A stretch of 64,000 bases of DNA, from the NCBI RefSeq assembly GCF_021655555.1, contig NZ_AP023086.1:2448685-2512684 (forward strand). The letters run 5' to 3'. Each line of letters opens with the position of its first letter. The stretch's first letter is position 1. Origin of the DNA: Marinagarivorans cellulosilyticus (GTDB lineage Bacteria > Pseudomonadota > Gammaproteobacteria > Pseudomonadales > Cellvibrionaceae). This document shows, one piece after another, positions 17,323 through 24,618 of this stretch. Under the pieces are notes generated by a model. It ran no database searches, had not been told where the DNA came from, and saw nothing but the letters and a program-made list of their open reading frames with translations. Made by a program: the position numbers and the translations under genes.

Positions 17323-17442
17323 GGTACTTTAAGCGACAGGCGTTAATGCCGTACCACTCACTGCCCAATGGGATTTACTTTCCCATTGGGATAGTCGATC
17401 TCCTTGGGCTTTTTTTTTGCTCAAGATCTGAGGAGATCAACT
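17323..17442 (+). promoter_or_regulatory. Structured 5' leader RNA, copy E
   Basis: Outer stem GGTAC/GTACC (17323-17327/17351-17355) enclosing GGC-GTTAAT-GCC; hairpin CCCAATGGGA/TCCCATTGGG (17364-17373/17381-17390); GATCTCC (17397-17403) pairs perfectly with GGAGATC (17432-17438), the ribosome site of ATG 17443. A nine-base T-run lies in the loop. Confidence 0.75.
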
Positions 17443-17997
17443 ATGAAAAATCCAGTGACTGTCTTACAAAAGTCTATCGTTGTTCTGCAACAATGGCTCT
17501 TCGGTGAATCTTCACCGTCTTACGATACCCCGTCATGGTCGTGGCCCGAGAGCGATGTGGAGCATTGTTTAATGCAGCATCTCCCCGCTACCGAAAACGA
17601 TCGTGGAGTACAGCTCGTTTTACCAAGCTTCCTATCAGCGTATGAGAAACACCGTGTTCAATATCCAGATCACGGTTATGACCTTGATAGTTTGGTTGAG
17701 CGTTGGGTTGCAGAGATTGCTCAATACGAAGCGGAGTTTAGCTTTATCCATCAAACCGCTAAATTTTGGCATGAGGTTATGGAGCAAGTGCTGTGGCTGG
17801 GGTGTTTTGCGACAGAACTTAAAAATCGTTCAGCCACGATCGCCGAGCTCGAGCTTGGTGGTTTTACCGGTGCCGATATTTACGCTAAATACTGCTTATT
17901 AACGCCACGCGAAGCATGTGTTTTGGCTTTGTCTTCATTAGTTCGCAAGCCTGTAATGCCACCTAGTGTGCCTACAGGGCTGTTCTCCGTGAGCTAA
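17443..17997 (+). CDS. Hypothetical ICE protein, 184 aa
   Basis: ATG 17443 sits behind AGGAG; the longer frame from 17404 is leader sequence. Soluble, Trp-rich (PSWSWPE, WVAEIAQYEAE, FWHEVMEQVLWLGCF), mostly helical by composition. The C-terminal part reads as two helices (AREACVLALSSLV-like). No family recognised. Its leader links it to the helicase, DUF3275 and STY4534 genes. Confidence 0.55.
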   Translation: MKNPVTVLQKSIVVLQQWLFGESSPSYDTPSWSWPESDVEHCLMQHLPATENDRGVQLVLPSFLSAYEKHRVQYPDHGYDLDSLVERWVAEIAQYEAEFSFIHQTAKFWHEVMEQVLWLGCFATELKNRSATIAELELGGFTGADIYAKYCLLTPREACVLALSSLVRKPVMPPSVPTGLFSVS

Positions 17998-18015
17998 ATT
18001 TGGTTTTTTTCACTT

Positions 18016-18073
18016 CCCTTTGGAGTCATATCCATAGGGATGTGGCTCCTGCATATTATCTAAGGAGTCACAT
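18016..18073 (+). promoter_or_regulatory. Structured 5' leader RNA, copy F
   Basis: Hairpin CCCTTTGGA/TCCATAGGG (18016-18024/18031-18039), then TGTGGCTCCT (18041-18050) pairs over ten bases, one G-U, with AGGAGTCACA (18063-18072), which is the ribosome site of ATG 18074. No upstream outer stem is evident, since the coding end of the previous gene is close. Confidence 0.75.
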
Positions 18074-18499
18074 ATGAGTATTGCAGAATCAGTAGAAATC
18101 CAGAAAGCCCCAGCAGCAAAGCTTGTTGATGGAAGGCGTCGCTCTAATGCTTTGTATAGGCATTTCGGCAGCGCTTTTATTGAGGTCGAGAGTTTAGTTT
18201 ATCGATATCTCGATACGATAGCGTCAGCTTACAGTGGCGGTTTTTTTGATTTTTATGAAATAGAAGGCGGTGGTTTTTACTTATCGTTACGCACAGATGA
18301 GGTGTTTAAAGTAGAGGTCCCTTTTGGAAATCACTTTAGCGCTGAACTCAGTGCTGATGCTTTATCGATAGTGGCATGCTTATTTGTATATTGCCATATG
18401 GGAAATACTGATCAGCGTTGTGTCAATCATTACCATAAGTTGCGTGATTTTGCGCTCGGTCATGCCGAAGCAGCGTTAATTCTCGCTGCAATAGATTGA
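18074..18499 (+). CDS. Hypothetical ICE protein, 141 aa
   Basis: Soluble protein with an aromatic, Gly-rich middle (YSGGFFDFYEIEGGGFYLSL) and a helical C-terminus with His and Cys (ACLFVYCHMGN, HYHKLRDFALGHAE). Terminator directly after it. Looks like the antitoxin/antirestriction-size accessory proteins carried by ICEs, but no family is recognised, so no function is assigned. Confidence 0.55.
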   Translation: MSIAESVEIQKAPAAKLVDGRRRSNALYRHFGSAFIEVESLVYRYLDTIASAYSGGFFDFYEIEGGGFYLSLRTDEVFKVEVPFGNHFSAELSADALSIVACLFVYCHMGNTDQRCVNHYHKLRDFALGHAEAALILAAID

Positions 18500-18528
18500 T
18501 GGCTAAGTCATAACTATTGCCCATCTCA

Positions 18529-18552
18529 AGCCGGTTTCTCCGGCTTTTTTTC
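18529..18552 (+). terminator. Intrinsic terminator
   Basis: AGCCGG-TTTCT-CCGGCT followed by eight T residues. Confidence 0.85.
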
Positions 18553-18756
18553 GCCCTAGTGTTGTTAAATAAAAGTTAATAATGTCCTATTTGAAAAAGT
18601 ATTGCATTTATTCAAAGTGTTAATTAAACTGGGCTCGCTGCTTTTAATAAGAACCATGACGCACTGATGACATGGCATATAAAGCAATGCGTACGAAAAA
18701 CGGTGCTCGAACACCGCTTTTCGCACTAACCATATACAACCTTTTGGAGACGGAAC

Positions 18757-19062
18757 ATGGCTAACTCACATTGTACACTAAACACTTTTACCCTTGAATT
18801 TGGCTTGGCTCAATATCGCGATGTCATTACGAAATATTGTAAACCGAATCTTGCAAAGTCTACGTTAGTGCAGCTTGATATTTATCAGCGTCAAGCTAAT
18901 GCTGCTCAACGTGAACTTTCTCAACTATCTCAATCGGTGTGGCAGAGGGTAAAAAACTTCCGCATGATTGGTGCCTTGAAGCATAAGCTTGAGAAGCTAT
19001 CATCACTGATTAAATCGTGGGTTAAGTCGACTTTATCGTTCTTCAAAATAACGTTGAATTAG
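18757..19062 (+). CDS. Hypothetical protein, 101 aa
   Basis: TTTTGGAGACGG precedes the ATG. Helical, basic C-terminal half (WQRVKNFRMIGALKHKLEKL, then KSWVKSTLSFFK). About 40 bases upstream is a hairpin CGGTG-CTCGAA-CACCG with TTTT that may be a terminator or attenuator. Next gene overlaps closely. Unknown function. Confidence 0.5.
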   Translation: MANSHCTLNTFTLEFGLAQYRDVITKYCKPNLAKSTLVQLDIYQRQANAAQRELSQLSQSVWQRVKNFRMIGALKHKLEKLSSLIKSWVKSTLSFFKITLN

Positions 19063-19068
19063 GTGACC

Positions 19069-19575
19069 ATGATGAGCCAGCAAGCAATAGTAACTAATCC
19101 ACTCGTCAAAAAAATACGTTACGCCAAAGGCCGTTCTTCCCAGGTATTTGATTTTCTCTTTTCGCTATCCATCGATGATGTGGTGAACAATCTTAATCTC
19201 GCGGGTTTTAATGTCGGTTCCCCAGCGCACATTAAGCAGTCATTAATTCGGCCCCACGTGTCGAACATTTTAGAAAGCTGTGCACGTGGTTGTGCGTGCC
19301 CAGTGGTCCCGAGAGTGCCAATGACTGCTTCACACGCTGTCCGTCGCATGAACGCATTAAAAATCGCCTTCACGCGCTACCTGGAAGAGAGTGATGCGCA
19401 GCTGCAGGCTGATAAGATGGGCAGGCTTCGTGATAATATCCATCGTTTACTGGCGGCCGACGTGTGCATGCCGCCAAATCAATTAATGATATTTAAGCTT
19501 AAGCTAGAGTCTTTGTTCTTTGCTGCAGATGCTTGGTCCGCGCAATGCTCTACTTCTGAGCGTCAACCTCTTTGA
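19069..19575 (+). CDS. Hypothetical protein, 168 aa
   Basis: Start ATG 19069 (a GTG at 19063 and ATG at 19072 are alternatives), six bases after the previous stop. Contains a cysteine cluster CARGCACPVVPR in the middle and a helical C-terminal half. The FDFLFSLSIDDVVNNLNLAGF region is amphipathic. Resembles no family known to me; probably ICE accessory gene. Confidence 0.5.
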   Translation: MMSQQAIVTNPLVKKIRYAKGRSSQVFDFLFSLSIDDVVNNLNLAGFNVGSPAHIKQSLIRPHVSNILESCARGCACPVVPRVPMTASHAVRRMNALKIAFTRYLEESDAQLQADKMGRLRDNIHRLLAADVCMPPNQLMIFKLKLESLFFAADAWSAQCSTSERQPL

Positions 19576-19662
19576 AGTGGATATGACATGAAAATATTTG
19601 CTTATGGTTGTCCATACTAACTTTCTTAACTGCCACTGTTTTTTTAGGCGCTGCGCGGCCCT

Positions 19663-19896
19663 ATGCGATTTTGCCTGTTTATAGCGAGCGGGGGAGGGCA
19701 GTTGCCTCTTTTGATTTTTACATTGTCCGTTTTTTTGGGAATCGGTGTGTATTGTCTCGCGTGTGTACTTGATTCTATGGTCAGCCACGAAGAGCCTGAC
19801 AGAATCCGTGCACTCATTGTGGTTTCGGCTATTGGGGGGTTGGCGGGGTTGTTTATCTTCAATACGAGTGGATGGCTTGTCTCTCTCGTTCAATAG
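19663..19896 (+). CDS. Small membrane protein, 77 aa
   Basis: Two predicted membrane helices, LPLLIFTLSVFLGIGVYCLA and ALIVVSAIGGLAGLFIF, with a charged loop between. No clear ribosome site, so the start is uncertain. Unknown function. Confidence 0.4.
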   Translation: MRFCLFIASGGGQLPLLIFTLSVFLGIGVYCLACVLDSMVSHEEPDRIRALIVVSAIGGLAGLFIFNTSGWLVSLVQ

Positions 19897-19972
19897 TTTT
19901 TTTGCGCCATCCCCGACACTGGTCGAACTAACTAAACAATTCTTTTCCTGCTATTATTGTCAGTTCAAAGCC

Positions 19973-20112
19973 CAGTGTCTTTCTACACTGACCTTTTATT
20001 TAGGCTGCTCGATAGACCTTTAACGCAGTAAGGCGTTTAAGCCTGGTCTAGAAACCCATTGGGAGAATCCTCCCTTTGGGTTGTGATCTCCTTTTTTATT
20101 TTGGAGATCGCA
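19973..20112 (+). promoter_or_regulatory. Structured 5' leader RNA, copy H
   Basis: Hairpin CAGTGT-CTTTCT-ACACTG (19973-19990), outer stem AGACC/GGTCT (20014-20018/20045-20049) enclosing GGC-GTTTAA-GCC, hairpin CCCATTGGGA/TCCCTTTGGG (20055-20064/20071-20080), then GATCTCC (20085-20091) pairs with GGAGATC (20103-20109), the ribosome site of ATG 20113. TGCTATTAT just upstream (about 19950) looks like an extended -10. Confidence 0.75.
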
Positions 20113-20319
20113 ATGAACGTTACATTTATGGCAAATACATACCACGAAGTAAAAGTTAAATTTGATATTGCTTGTCATTTGACTGTTACAGACCTCAGGA
20201 CTAATGCAGTCTTTTCTTGTGCTTTGACACTAGAAAAATACAATGAGGCTGTGGATTTTGTGAAGGAAAATGATCACGGTAACGTGGTTAATTTACTTAA
20301 TCAAAAATACCCATTTTAA
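20113..20319 (+). CDS. Small hypothetical protein, 68 aa
   Basis: ATG 20113 behind GGAGATC. Beta-rich sequence MNVTFMANTYHEVKVKFDI ending in a helix (EAVDFVKENDHGNVVNLLN). Followed by a bidirectional terminator shared with the convergent gene. Function unknown; the leader places it in the same regulon as the ICE replication genes nearby. Confidence 0.55.
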   Translation: MNVTFMANTYHEVKVKFDIACHLTVTDLRTNAVFSCALTLEKYNEAVDFVKENDHGNVVNLLNQKYPF

Positions 20320-20864
20320 AAATGTTGACCCAGCTGAGCGATGCTTAACTGGGTTTTTTTTGCTTGTGATTTAAGAAAGCTTGCGACTTCTTCTAGGTCG
20401 TTAGAGTCCTTTAAACTACCATTTTCGAGATGGTAAGCAAGAAGCTCTTTTCGGCGTACTGATGAGTTTAAGAACTCTATGCGTTCGCTGCGCAGGTGTG
20501 TTGGGATGGCCTCAAACGGACCAAAATACAGCGCATAGCCATCGATGGCTGTAAGTGTTCCGTTTTCTGTGGCCCCGTCAAACACCGTGGCCATAAATCC
20601 TTTACTCTCATCGTTTTCTAAACTGCCCAGGTACGTGAGTCCAAGATTGTGATCGGGGTCGTTTGCGACCACTTTTTCTTCGTTGTTGCGCGACATGGCT
20701 GGTGAGCGTTCGTTGAAAACATCGATTACGGCTTTGCGTTCTTTTTTTGCGAAGAACTCAAATGCCTCCCAAATCTGGCATCGAACAATTGATGAAAGGC
20801 CTTGCTGATCAAGCCACTTATTGATCGCGGCACTTTCTGCCACCGCTAAAGCTCTGTAAGCCAT
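20316..20864 (-). CDS. Hypothetical protein, 182 aa
   Basis: Convergent with the preceding gene and overlapping its stop. Soluble, no membrane segment. Blocks such as NKWLDQQGLSSIVRCQIWEAF and LTAIDGYALYFGPFEAIPTH are visible, without a known motif. An AGAGG site precedes the start. One of only two leftward genes within the backbone, so it may be an inserted accessory or a regulator of the neighbours; that is speculation. Confidence 0.55.
   Translation of the reverse strand: MAYRALAVAESAAINKWLDQQGLSSIVRCQIWEAFEFFAKKERKAVIDVFNERSPAMSRNNEEKVVANDPDHNLGLTYLGSLENDESKGFMATVFDGATENGTLTAIDGYALYFGPFEAIPTHLRSERIEFLNSSVRRKELLAYHLENGSLKDSNDLEEVASFLKSQAKKTQLSIAQLGQHF
20328..20361. terminator. Terminator between convergent genes
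   Basis: CCCAG...CTGGG stem with inner GC pairs, followed by eight T residues on the plus strand; it lies in the end of the minus-strand gene. Confidence 0.7.
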
Positions 20865-20951
20865 TTTCTCTTCCTCTCGATAGAACGACAGCTAATTTCA
20901 ATTTAAAGCGTGTGTTGGTCAGTGTAGGCGTTTTTTGAATATATGCAATAC

Positions 20952-21185
20952 TTAATCATTTCCTGAGGGGTTTGAATCGATGTGATCCTTATATATTTTG
21001 ACCGCACGCTGAATGACTTCAGCTTGAGAGGTGCCTAATTTCTTGGATAACGCTTTGACGTCGCTTCGGCACTCCTCTGTGACTTTGGCCGGAAGCGGTT
21101 TTTTGGGTTCGCGTCCGGTGAGTGGGCGACCCGCCCCTGGTCTTGCGCCGCCTCGTTTTTCAATCTTGGTCTTTTCTATTGTCAT
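20952..21185 (-). CDS. Small basic DNA-binding-like protein, 77 aa
   Basis: N-terminal basic GGARPGAGRPLTG arm (an AT-hook-like motif) followed by a ribbon-helix-helix-like half (PAKVTEECRSDVKALSKKLG, AEVIQRAVKIYKDH). Likely a small DNA-binding regulator. A distant relative with the same RPGAGR arm lies at 30414-30656. Leftward, 88 bases upstream of the other minus-strand gene, so possibly co-transcribed. Confidence 0.6.
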   Translation of the reverse strand: MTIEKTKIEKRGGARPGAGRPLTGREPKKPLPAKVTEECRSDVKALSKKLGTSQAEVIQRAVKIYKDHIDSNPSGND

Positions 21186-21279
21186 CTGTTATTCCTGTAG
21201 TCTCGTCGCCATTTTAAACCTATTTACGCCGCAAATAATGTTCTAAGTGTTCACTTTTGCTACAATGGCACTGTAAGCC

Positions 21280-21434
21280 CAGCGTCTTTCTACGCTGACT
21301 TTTATAAATTGATTATCCAAAGGCACATTTGATAATCCGCCGTAAGGCGCGTGCCTATCTTGTTAACCCATTGGGACAAACTATCCCAATGGGGTTAGTG
21401 CGTCCCCTTTTTTTATAAATTAGAGGACTTCACT
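21280..21434 (+). promoter_or_regulatory. Structured 5' leader RNA, copy I (before STY4534 gene)
   Basis: Hairpin CAGCGT-CTTTCT-ACGCTG (21280-21297), which differs from copy H by a compensatory base pair; outer stem AGGCAC/GTGCCT (21321-21326/21351-21356) enclosing GCC-GTAA-GGC; hairpin CCCATTGGGA/TCCCAATGGG (21367-21376/21384-21393); AGTG-C-GTCC (21397-21405) pairs with GGAC-TT-CACT (21425-21434), covering the ribosome site. TGCTACAAT (about 21258) resembles an extended -10. Confidence 0.75.
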
Positions 21435-22361
21435 ATGACAACTTCAAATAATATTGACCGTTTTTTCAATGTTCACACAGAAGCCATGGGCTATTTGAGT
21501 GGTTTTGAAAAGCGCAACGGTCGTAACGGTGCTTTTACTGTTGTGACATTTTGCATGATCGAGGGTAAAGCCTCAAATGCCGATAGTCTGTACGTAAGCT
21601 GCACAATTAGCTGTCCCAAAGCGTTAGAAATACTAGAACCCTTTGGGAACGAGATTAACAATCGTGACATAAAAGTGTTTTGTGGTCTTCGTATTGCGAA
21701 GTATCGAGCAGAGCCTTTTATGTATCCAGAAACTAGCCCCAAAGCTGGTCAACTGGGTGTTAATTACTCGTCGAATTTGATTCGGGTTATGTATCTTAAG
21801 GTCGCAGATCGTGAGATTAAATTGCCTAAGTCGGAATCACAGGTAACGACGGATTACGGTATACCAGCGCAATCCAAGGCTAAGCATGTTCCATCGTCCG
21901 CTGAGCGCCCTCGTCAAATCAAGTTGAGCAAAAGTGATCCTCATTTTGAGGTGATCAAGCAAAGACTGAAAGATGATGGTTATAAGTGGAATAAAGATGA
22001 GTTTTGTTGGGAGCTTCCAGCCGGCACGGTGGCGGTGAACAATCAAAGCGGTCAGGGTCCTACTATTGAGGTTCCTGGAGAATCTACGGACTTGCCGATT
22101 CGTGTTGAGCTACGTAAGGATGACCCTAATTTTGAGATGATTAAGCAAAATCTTAAAGATGATGGTTATAAGTGGAACGGTGACGAAGAGTGTTGGCAGT
22201 TGCCGACGTACTCTGTTGCTAAGGATGACCCAAATCGCGCGGTTAAAGAGCGTGATTTGGCGCATTTAGGCTATGTTGATCGTGGTAATGGTGTTTGGAA
22301 TGTGGCTTTTGGGCGCTCAGCGTACCAAAAGAGCAAACAAAACAGCGTTCAAGCGGCATAG
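21435..22361 (+). CDS. STY4534-family (DUF3577) ICE replication protein with tandem C-terminal repeats
   Basis: 308 residues. The N-terminal 130 residues (FFNVHTEAMGYLSGFEKRNG, FTVVTFCMIEGKASN, RVMYLKVADREI) fit DUF3577/STY4534, annotated as ICE replication proteins. Two repeats follow, at about 158-196 and 223-262, each with DPxFExIKQxLKDDGYKWN, a acidic D/E, CW and LP; this looks like a small domain duplicated in tandem. A third, weaker unit (VKERDLAHLGYVDRGNGVW) ends the protein. The family's biochemical role is unknown. Confidence 0.7.
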   Translation: MTTSNNIDRFFNVHTEAMGYLSGFEKRNGRNGAFTVVTFCMIEGKASNADSLYVSCTISCPKALEILEPFGNEINNRDIKVFCGLRIAKYRAEPFMYPETSPKAGQLGVNYSSNLIRVMYLKVADREIKLPKSESQVTTDYGIPAQSKAKHVPSSAERPRQIKLSKSDPHFEVIKQRLKDDGYKWNKDEFCWELPAGTVAVNNQSGQGPTIEVPGESTDLPIRVELRKDDPNFEMIKQNLKDDGYKWNGDEECWQLPTYSVAKDDPNRAVKERDLAHLGYVDRGNGVWNVAFGRSAYQKSKQNSVQAA

Positions 22362-22373
22362 TGTATAATTGGC

Positions 22374-22401
22374 GCTCAAAGATAGGTTTTCCTATCTTTG
22401 A
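22374..22401 (+). terminator. Strong hairpin after STY4534 gene
   Basis: CTCAAAGATAGG-TTTT-CCTATCTTTGAG, 12 perfect pairs, a few bases after the stop; no clear T-run follows, so it may also be an mRNA-stabilising end. Confidence 0.6.
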
Positions 22402-22423
22402 GCCGCTTTAAATCTAGTTATCT

Positions 22424-22689
22424 CAAGGGGTGTCTAGCTTTAAAACGGTTCCCAGTCTCGCAGCTGTCTCTGCGAACCTTTAAGCCCCTTGTGGGTTTGG
22501 CGTCTCGATTGAGTTTAAACTGACGCAGCGTAACAGCTACTCAAGTGCTCCTCGGAGTAGTCAGCAAGTTCTTTCGTTTAGTTCATGATCTCCTCAGATC
22601 TCTTGCTGTTGGCTCCCCCAAAGTTGGAAACTTTGTCCTCTGCGCAAGCAGTCAAATGAGCGAGTGAGTCTATTTATAGGCTCGCTCAA
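22424..22689 (+). ncRNA. Hairpin-rich non-coding region (candidate structured RNA or ssDNA element)
   Basis: Consecutive stems can be drawn: a long hairpin from CAAGGGG (22424-22430) to CCCCTTG (22485-22491) with inner GCTT(T)AAA/TTTAAGC and GGTTC/GAACC and an apical CGCAG/CTGCG; GCGTC/GACGC around AGTTTAAACT; CTACTC/GAGTAG; GATCT/AGATC; AAAGTT/AACTTT; and GAGCGAG/CTCGCTC (22658-22689) followed by a T-rich stretch. TATAAT at 22364 is a possible -10. The ORF at 22664-22885 has no support. The rest of the gap to 23181 shows only a leftward terminator. Confidence 0.45.
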
Positions 22690-22916
22690 TCTTTTCTCGT
22701 TAAGTGGCCTCATTGTACTAAGCGCCTTACTAAAATCGATTGAGTTAGTCGTTTTTGGTAAGGCTCTTGAGCCACTTTTCTTCCTGGCGCGACCGCGCGC
22801 GCTGTCAAATACGTGGACTCGTTGTGCAGAATTGACTGTGCACGTTATGGACACCGGCTGTAATTGTTTTGGCAAGGACAATTAGTTGGTTTTTGGTGCT
22901 CAGGACGGCGCCAATC

Positions 22917-22949
22917 AAAAAAACCACCGAAGCCATAAGGCTTTGGTGG
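22917..22949 (-). terminator. Leftward intrinsic terminator
   Basis: On the minus strand, CCACCAAAGCC-TTAT-GGCTTCGGTGG then seven T residues. No minus-strand gene was found immediately upstream of it, so it may end an unrecognised leftward transcript from 22.95-23.2 kb. Confidence 0.7.
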
Positions 22950-23180
22950 ATTCACTTCGTCAAATTCTATCCCCCACTTCTTTACTAACAATTTTGGCTT
23001 CAGGCCTGACTATATGAAATTTGAATATTCTGAGGTAGCTCCAGGGATCGCTAGAAATTAACGCGAGAACGCATTAAGCGCCATTTCATTTGAGAAAACT
23101 ACTTCTTTAATTGTCACGATAGGGATATTGGGTTACGCTTAAGTTGTAGCTCGCCAAGCTTAAATGGCACCTTTAAGTCA

Positions 23181-23241
23181 CCCGTGGGATACACTCCCTA
23201 CGGGGCGTATTCCAAATAATTTTTTGGTTAGGAGGAATACG
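23181..23241 (+). promoter_or_regulatory. Structured 5' leader RNA, copy J
   Basis: Hairpin CCCGT-GGGA/TCCC-T-ACGGG (23181-23204); CGTATTCC (23206-23213) pairs perfectly with GGAATACG (23234-23241), immediately before ATG 23242 and including the ribosome site. Last leader of the family, at the boundary to the cargo. Confidence 0.75.
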
Positions 23242-23544
23242 ATGGAAATTGAATTTAAGAGCAGTAAGTACTCAAATGTAATAGCGTTGATGCGTTTAAC
23301 TGCATTTAAGTTTTCGCTATTTATCGCTAAACGAGTATCACTTAAAATTATTAATTATTACGATAATCCAGAAAACGAAGAAGAAATAGAGGTGTTGGGT
23401 GCCAGCGCTTATGAGCGCTTCAGCGTATCTTTTATTCTTCCCCTTGTTATTTGGCTTGATCCTCTTGATTATGATGATAGATGTACAGACTCTTGGGCAT
23501 ATTCATTTGATGTTGTGTATAACGGTCAAGTGCCTAGCAATTAA
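23242..23544 (+). CDS. Hypothetical protein, 100 aa
   Basis: ATG 23242, seven bases after AGGAGG; the longer frame is leader. A small acidic protein, MEIEFKSSKYSNVIALMRLT then a predicted helix pair and an acidic tail (LDPLDYDDRCTDSW). Followed by a strong terminator. Last ICE-backbone-like gene; no family recognised. Confidence 0.55.
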   Translation: MEIEFKSSKYSNVIALMRLTAFKFSLFIAKRVSLKIINYYDNPENEEEIEVLGASAYERFSVSFILPLVIWLDPLDYDDRCTDSWAYSFDVVYNGQVPSN

Positions 23545-23561
23545 ATTTTCATGACGCAAAA

Positions 23562-23585
23562 GGGATCTATTAGATCCCTTTTTTT
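23562..23585 (+). terminator. Intrinsic terminator
   Basis: GGGATCT-ATT-AGATCCC followed by seven T residues. Confidence 0.85.
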
Positions 23586-23646
23586 ACGTCTATATAAAGC
23601 CTTATTCCACCGACATGGCAGAATAGCAACAAACATTGTGGTCGCC

Positions 23647-23688
23647 TTAGGGGCAACCGGATTCAACACAAATTAAATTTTCGGACAT
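23647..23688 (-). pseudogene. Gene-start fragment related to the gene at 27721-28083
   Basis: On the minus strand an ATG opens MSENLICVESGCP and stops after 13 codons. Its first nine codons nearly match MSPNLICVD of the intact gene at 28083 at the DNA level (ATTTAATTTGTGTTGA shared). Likely a recombination scar in the array. Confidence 0.5.
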
Positions 23689-23690
23689 TA

Positions 23691-24281
23691 TTATTTCTCT
23701 TGTCGAGCTGAATGTGGATGATAAGAAACCACAGTGATGTTATCGAGCGCTGCTGGATCACAAGTGTATTCATTCTCTTGTGCAACATTACGTCTTCTAC
23801 CGCTTGAATTTGGGGGCGCTAGAATAGAATTTCCGGGGGCAAATGCCTTTAATAGTACGCCACCGCCAGATTTGATAGCGTTAACACCTGAAGCAAATGA
23901 TCTGGCGATCTCAATATCAGGCGTCCAACAGAAACCAATTTGGCCTGAGTCATAAAGGGATCGGCACTCCCCTCTGAATAAGGTCAAACCATCTCCTGTA
24001 TACCCTGGTAATAAAATTCTGAGAACACTAGCTAGAAGAGCATCATCACGGGTCTTATTGCGCAGATGACCACCTGAAACATGCCATAATTTGTGAACTT
24101 TATTTTGATTAACTGTAAGCTTCATATGTGACGAAATTATTTTGTTAAATACAGGTCTCCATACGTGTTTTTCTAGGTCACAGTTATACTTACCAACACA
24201 TAAATCTTTAGCAGCTTGGACAATAATTTCATCACTAGGTGGAAGATGACTTGTATCATCTATGTCCGTATCGTCAAGCAT
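23691..24281 (-). CDS. ADP-ribosyltransferase-like protein, 196 aa
   Basis: Three motifs in the order seen in arginine-type ADP-ribosyltransferases: LTLFRGE (arginine position), FCWTPDIEIARSFASG (serine/threonine-core position, about 115-132), and a C-terminal QENEYTCDP carrying an E-x-E-like pair. No signal peptide. The family would transfer ADP-ribose from NAD to a target; activity is inferred. ATAAGGGGAATAACC precedes the ATG, the same type of leader as other genes of this leftward array. Could be toxin or defence effector; no obvious antitoxin is adjacent. Confidence 0.55.
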   Translation of the reverse strand: MLDDTDIDDTSHLPPSDEIIVQAAKDLCVGKYNCDLEKHVWRPVFNKIISSHMKLTVNQNKVHKLWHVSGGHLRNKTRDDALLASVLRILLPGYTGDGLTLFRGECRSLYDSGQIGFCWTPDIEIARSFASGVNAIKSGGGVLLKAFAPGNSILAPPNSSGRRRNVAQENEYTCDPAALDNITVVSYHPHSARQEK

Positions 24282-24389
24282 GGGTTATTCCCCTTATGAT
24301 TTAGTTCTAACCAACTTCTTAGCAATTAGAAGTTGGTTACGCATGTCACGATAAAGCCTAAGCCAATAATAAGAGAGTCGCTAACACCT

Positions 24390-24605
24390 TCAAAAAGGCC
24401 CTGGGGACGAATCGTTGTCGTCTCCTAGAATTTTTTCAATATGACACCAGGCTTCTTCTTTAGTCGTGAACTTCACTTCATATCCGTCAGGTCCAGTAAC
24501 GATGAACCCGCTTAATTTTTCTTCACCTTGAGGGTCTACATCAAAGATCTCTTTTACAGAGTACCCATTACTCCTGAAGACTACTTCCCCAATATTTATT
24601 GACAT
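24390..24605 (-). CDS. Small acidic protein, 71 aa
   Basis: MSINIGEVVFRSNGYSVKEI, a beta-hairpin-like segment GFIVTGPDGYEVKFTTKEE and a C-terminal helix. ACGAGGAATAAAGC precedes the ATG. Size, acidity and placement suggest an immunity or antitoxin-like protein of the array, without a recognised family. Confidence 0.5.
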   Translation of the reverse strand: MSINIGEVVFRSNGYSVKEIFDVDPQGEEKLSGFIVTGPDGYEVKFTTKEEAWCHIEKILGDDNDSSPGPF

Positions 24606-24618
24606 GCTTTATTCCTCG

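Noticed and set aside
22664..22885. Hydrophobic 73-codon ORF
   Set aside because: It begins inside the hairpin-rich non-coding stretch, has no ribosome site and its codons look unlike neighbouring genes.
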